Origin: Anaerolineaceae bacterium
GTDB lineage: Bacteria > Chloroflexota > Anaerolineae > Anaerolineales > Anaerolineaceae
DNA: 7,716 nucleotides
Assembly: GCA_030620065.1 (NCBI GenBank)
Contig: JAUXFJ010000068.1
Location: 1 to 7,716 of the forward strand
Direction: 5' to 3'
Shown: positions 5,901-7,716 of the stretch, piece after piece
Position numbering within the stretch: the first letter of the stretch is position 1
Layout of the letters: each line of letters begins with the position of its first letter
Translations under genes and position numbers: made by a program
Notes under the pieces: generated by a model
Database searches by the model: none
What the model was told of the DNA's origin: nothing
The model's input: only the letters and a program-made list of their open reading frames with translations

Positions 5901-7716
5901 TCGAATGAGAGTCCGGCGGTCATTGCCCTTTACTTGTTTGTATCCCTTCTGGGTATTGCTGTATATCCCCTGATTCGTTTGGCTTTGCCGGGACTACCTG
6001 ATAAAGGCTATCCTTTTATTCGCCTAGCAGGATTGATGTTGTTGGCATACCTTGTCTGGCTAGCTGGATCAATGGGGATTGATTTTTCACATTTGACAAT
6101 ACTTATCACTCTTAGTGCAATTGTGCTGGCAGGCATTGTTCTAGCCGTGATCCAGCGTAAGTCGATAGTTGAGGACATACGCAAGAACTGGCGCTATTAT
6201 CTCGTAATTGAGGGCTTAGCCCTGCTGACGTTCTTATTCTTCCTTTATATCAGGATGGGCAATCCGGATCTATGGCATCCATATAAGGGTGGTGAGAAAC
6301 CAATGGACTTTTCATACCTTAACGCAGTATTGAAAAGTACTACTTTTCCGCCTTATGACCCCTGGTTTGCAGGCGGTTATATAAATTATTATTATTATGG
6401 GTTTGTGATCGTCGGTGTTCCGATCAAATTTTTGGGGATTATCCCTTCAACTGCTTATAATATCATTCTGCCGATCTGGTACAGCATGTTATTCATCGGT
6501 GCATTTTCAGTAGGCTGGAATCTATTTATTGCTATACGAGACAGACAAACTAAAAAGGATAATGATGGTGATGTACCCCATAAGAAAGTGTTTGGGGCAG
6601 CCTTTTGGGCAGGCTTGGCAACGGCCCTTTTTCTATCCTTATTAGGTAATCTGGGGACGGTGCAGTTGATAATCAATGTCTTCCAGCGTTTGGGATCGGG
6701 TGGAGCACCAATCGAAGGAGCAAGGATTGCAGAGCAATTGAATTGGTTGCTGCAGGGTTTTGTGATGTTCCTAAAGAAAACCCCTTTGCCACTGTACCCG
6801 GGTGATTGGTATTGGTTCCCGAGCCGTGTTATCCCTGGCGAAGCTATCACAGAATTTCCGTTTTTTACATTTATTTATGCAGATTTGCATGCTCACCTGA
6901 TTGCATTGCCGATGGCAGTCTTCGCGGTTGCCTGGGGTATATCGGTTCTCTTTTCAAGAGGGAGGTGGGGGGCATCGGATGACAGGCACAAGGTATTAAG
7001 CTTTATCATAAGCTTCCTGTTCGGCGGGATCATTATAGGGGCTTTGAAACCCACGAATACATGGGATTTTTACACCTATTTGATCTTCAATATGATTATT
7101 TTAGGGTATACGCTATGGCGTTATTACAAGCCGAAGGAGATAAAATTCATTCGACCCAAGTGGCAGAAGATTGCCGTTGTCATTCTGCCTATCCTCTTGC
7201 TTGTTTTCATAACAATAGTGCTTTATCGTCCATTTACTTATTGGTATGGGCAGGGGTACAGTGAGGTTGGTTATTGGACTGGCGATAAGACACCATTAAA
7301 ATCATACCTGATCCATTGGGGCTTGTTCCTCTTCGTGATCCTCAGTTGGATGATATGGGAAAGCTATCATTGGATGGCAACCACTCCCATGTCAGCATTG
7401 AAGAAGCTCAAGCCTTATAAACACATACTTTTAGCAACGGGTATTGTTATCATCCTTCTGCTGTTTGGTTTATTGATCACAAGGGTTTCCGTAGCGATTA
7501 TTATTGTACCTGTTGGTTTTTGGGCGGTGATCCTAATTCTTCGACCAGGACAATCGGACGGGAAACGCTTGATCCTTTTTATGATTGGTACAGCTTTGGT
7601 GTTAACGCTTGTGGTTGAGCTGATTTATCTAAAGGGCGATATTGGTCGCATGAATGTTGTGTTTAAACTTTATATGCAAACCTGGGTATTATTTGCATTG
7701 AGTACAGGCATGTGTA
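2928..7716 (+). CDS. Giant fusion: GT39/PMT-like module + extracytoplasmic beta domain + DUF2298 (Chlor_Arch_YYY) module; 3' truncated
   Basis: I read this frame codon by codon: 1596 residues with no stop to the right edge. Module 1 (about 1-475) is GT-C-like: a helix at 20-41, then HPDER with D53/E54 in the first outer loop, FVYGTLP at 91-97, LSHFMTVDTF at 165-173, a charged loop at 191-241, and VRSMRYQML (R415, R418) before a helix. Residues about 480-995 form an extracytoplasmic region with few helices. It contains AATDWIYDNVP, a tandem repeat (543-635, 675-765), WDDALPL (772-778), SSNR (826-829) and EEAFTVYDHPK (901-911). Module 2 (about 996 on) is DUF2298: GGEKPMDF (D1127), NYYYYG (1153-1158), EFPFF then DLHAH (1309-1323), PTNTWDF (1375-1381) and GRMNVVFK (1573-1580). 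The PMT-like half suggests polyprenyl-phosphate-sugar transfer; DUF2298 has no assigned reaction that I know of. The C-terminus lies beyond the window. Domain assignment is firm; function is inferred. Confidence 0.9.
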   Translation, partial: MQEKVNEAQRRERKHINWQVILIDVLLIVVIIAGAYFRLVGVNWDVNKHLHPDERFLSMVQASIKPVEKVSDYFNTELSSLNPHNRGYEFFVYGTLPIFIIQYVGEWTGKTDYESITILGRQLSAAADLLTVLLVFLIGSRLYKRQVGLVAAAFYACAVLPIQLSHFMTVDTFTNTFGMLTVYAGVMIATRKKTSVSVKEDSTIQEEEPARQSDIQADVVIAKESSGKLEFVKISQLLKALWPYILFGLALGMATASKINAVTLALLLPIIEGIRYFKTAPSEREQTLLVIFRNVITAAIVSFVVFRICQPYAFNGPGLFGFGINQKWWSSLQSIRAQASGEVDFPPALQWARRPITFSWTNMVIWGFGLPLGLFAWVSYIGMGWRCFKGEWEKHLPIWAWTGFYFIWQATSWVRSMRYQMLVYPLLAIIAAWALVRLWDSRKEVKVWIICIKPHVLTWVGIILTVLIVLGTAAWAFAFTRVYTRSHTRVAATDWIYDNVPGPINLVINTEDGLFNQPLLYRSGDTLIREEPYLIPFQLAADSIITSVRLPYVVDQYSSTDLQRMRVSLLSADDPAVQLATGWVEQSLERSENNWRGSALDFSFDSPVTLEKQKVYYIKIALDEGDGLILLNGAAELRLLLGDGSSFSQMLPKFTQTVRPGIAYTMEIVVLESGSISEVTLPHILDFSTNEDPKTVRLLMQAVRQEGTQSIEATLTDTFTAIGDGRGVAYVFKIDPPLEVEAPQAIILSLSIMDGQGVLGISGSAPVHESSWDDALPLGKDGYIPYSDSGGIYRGDLNFELYWPDDESKRTRFETNLDQGDYIFISSNRQWGTTVRVPERYPLTSAYYRNLIGCPEDKDIVWCYNVAEPGLFQGSLGFELVAVFESFPNLGSRGFNSQFAEEAFTVYDHPKALIFKKTADYDPMKTREILRAVDLTQVINITAKQADDYEIPALGATISPQSTLLLSEDRLEEQRENGTWSDLFDRESFLNSNESPAVIALYLFVSLLGIAVYPLIRLALPGLPDKGYPFIRLAGLMLLAYLVWLAGSMGIDFSHLTILITLSAIVLAGIVLAVIQRKSIVEDIRKNWRYYLVIEGLALLTFLFFLYIRMGNPDLWHPYKGGEKPMDFSYLNAVLKSTTFPPYDPWFAGGYINYYYYGFVIVGVPIKFLGIIPSTAYNIILPIWYSMLFIGAFSVGWNLFIAIRDRQTKKDNDGDVPHKKVFGAAFWAGLATALFLSLLGNLGTVQLIINVFQRLGSGGAPIEGARIAEQLNWLLQGFVMFLKKTPLPLYPGDWYWFPSRVIPGEAITEFPFFTFIYADLHAHLIALPMAVFAVAWGISVLFSRGRWGASDDRHKVLSFIISFLFGGIIIGALKPTNTWDFYTYLIFNMIILGYTLWRYYKPKEIKFIRPKWQKIAVVILPILLLVFITIVLYRPFTYWYGQGYSEVGYWTGDKTPLKSYLIHWGLFLFVILSWMIWESYHWMATTPMSALKKLKPYKHILLATGIVIILLLFGLLITRVSVAIIIVPVGFWAVILILRPGQSDGKRLILFMIGTALVLTLVVELIYLKGDIGRMNVVFKLYMQTWVLFALSTGMC
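4365..4395 (+). repeat. Short 12-base-period repeat (ACGCGC core, three copies) within the fusion gene
   Basis: ACGCGC occurs at 4365, 4377 and 4389, spaced exactly 12 bases apart. It encodes T-R at residues 480-481, 484-485 and 488-489 (TRVYTRSHTR) just after a membrane helix. The run is strikingly GC-rich for this gene. The TR-rich juxtamembrane segment seems typical of related proteins as I recall them, so the DNA periodicity probably reflects protein sequence plus codon choice, not slippage. Confidence 0.5.
4554..4832 (+). repeat. Protein-level tandem repeat, copy A (residues 543-635)
   Basis: This is the first copy of a diverged repeat in the extracytoplasmic domain. It opens SIITSVRLPYVVD, has FDSPV near residues 604-608, and ends LILLNGAA. 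Copy B aligns to it at an almost constant offset of 130-131 residues. Alternating hydrophobic/polar residues suggest a beta-sandwich fold. No DNA-level identity is obvious, so the duplication is old. Confidence 0.6.
4950..5222 (+). repeat. Protein-level tandem repeat, copy B (residues 675-765)
   Basis: This second copy opens SISEVTLPHILD, has IDPPL near residues 734-738, and ends VLGISGSA. Landmarks shared with copy A are I676/I545, V679/V548, L681-P682/L550-P551, D686/D555, D735/D605, P737/P607 and the terminal Gly-x-Ala, all at offsets of 130-131. It ends just before the WDDALPL motif. Confidence 0.6.

Noticed and set aside
6387..6398. TAT x4 microsatellite
   Set aside because: It encodes the four tyrosines of the family-defining NYYYYG motif, so it is explained by protein constraint.
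1113..6850. Multiple minus-strand reading frames of 60-131 codons
   Set aside because: All lie opposite well-supported coding sequence, lack recognisable motifs or ribosome sites, and are shadows of the + strand genes.
5791..7264. Small + strand frames at 5791-5973 and 7061-7264
   Set aside because: They are alternative frames inside the continuous fusion gene, whose translation there shows clear DUF2298 motifs.
2928..7716. Possible frameshift or two separate genes joined by sequencing error
   Set aside because: Reading all codons shows one uninterrupted frame with family motifs on both sides of the 5880-5915 junction and no ribosome-site/start pair there.
1..7716. tRNA, rRNA, CRISPR, insertion sequence or prophage signals
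   Set aside because: I looked on both strands and found no cloverleaf-like segments, regularly spaced repeats, transposase motifs or terminal inverted repeats.

Overview
The window looks like chromosomal DNA from an anaerobic Chloroflexota bacterium, most likely class Anaerolineae. Two things support this. Both large membrane proteins carry motif series that I associate with Chloroflexota glycosyltransferase-39 (GT39) proteins. The second also contains a DUF2298/Chlor_Arch_YYY module, a family I recall as largely limited to Chloroflexi and some Archaea. Base composition is moderate, roughly mid-40s % GC by eye, which fits several Anaerolineae. The taxon call is inference from protein motifs; no rRNA or tRNA is present.

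Layout: all genes lie on the + strand. Positions 2-439 hold the 3' end of an FkbM-family methyltransferase whose start lies before the window. Positions 440-684 are a 245-base intergenic region with a weak terminator-like hairpin, a 10-base palindrome, a plausible extended -10 promoter and a leader stem-loop. Positions 685-2928 encode a complete GT39-type membrane glycosyltransferase of about 747 residues. Its stop codon overlaps the start of the next gene (TAATG). That gene opens at 2928 with a good Shine-Dalgarno sequence and stays open to the right edge: at least 1596 residues with no stop codon, C-terminus missing.

The second large protein is the main point of interest. It joins three parts: (i) an N-terminal GT39/PMT-like membrane module with an HPDE first-loop motif; (ii) a roughly 500-residue extracytoplasmic, probably beta-rich domain containing a diverged tandem repeat with a period of about 130 residues; (iii) a C-terminal DUF2298 module with the NYYYYG, DLHAH, TNTWDF and RMN-VFK motifs. 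The two membrane modules may both be GT-C folds, giving two potential glycosyl-transfer sites in one chain.

Together the genes suggest envelope glycan or glycoprotein/glycolipid assembly. Two lipid-carrier-dependent GT-C enzymes are made from one translationally coupled operon, with a sugar/lipid O-methyltransferase-type enzyme just upstream, probably in a separate transcription unit. Substrates cannot be read from the sequence. I found no RNA gene, mobile element, CRISPR array or origin.
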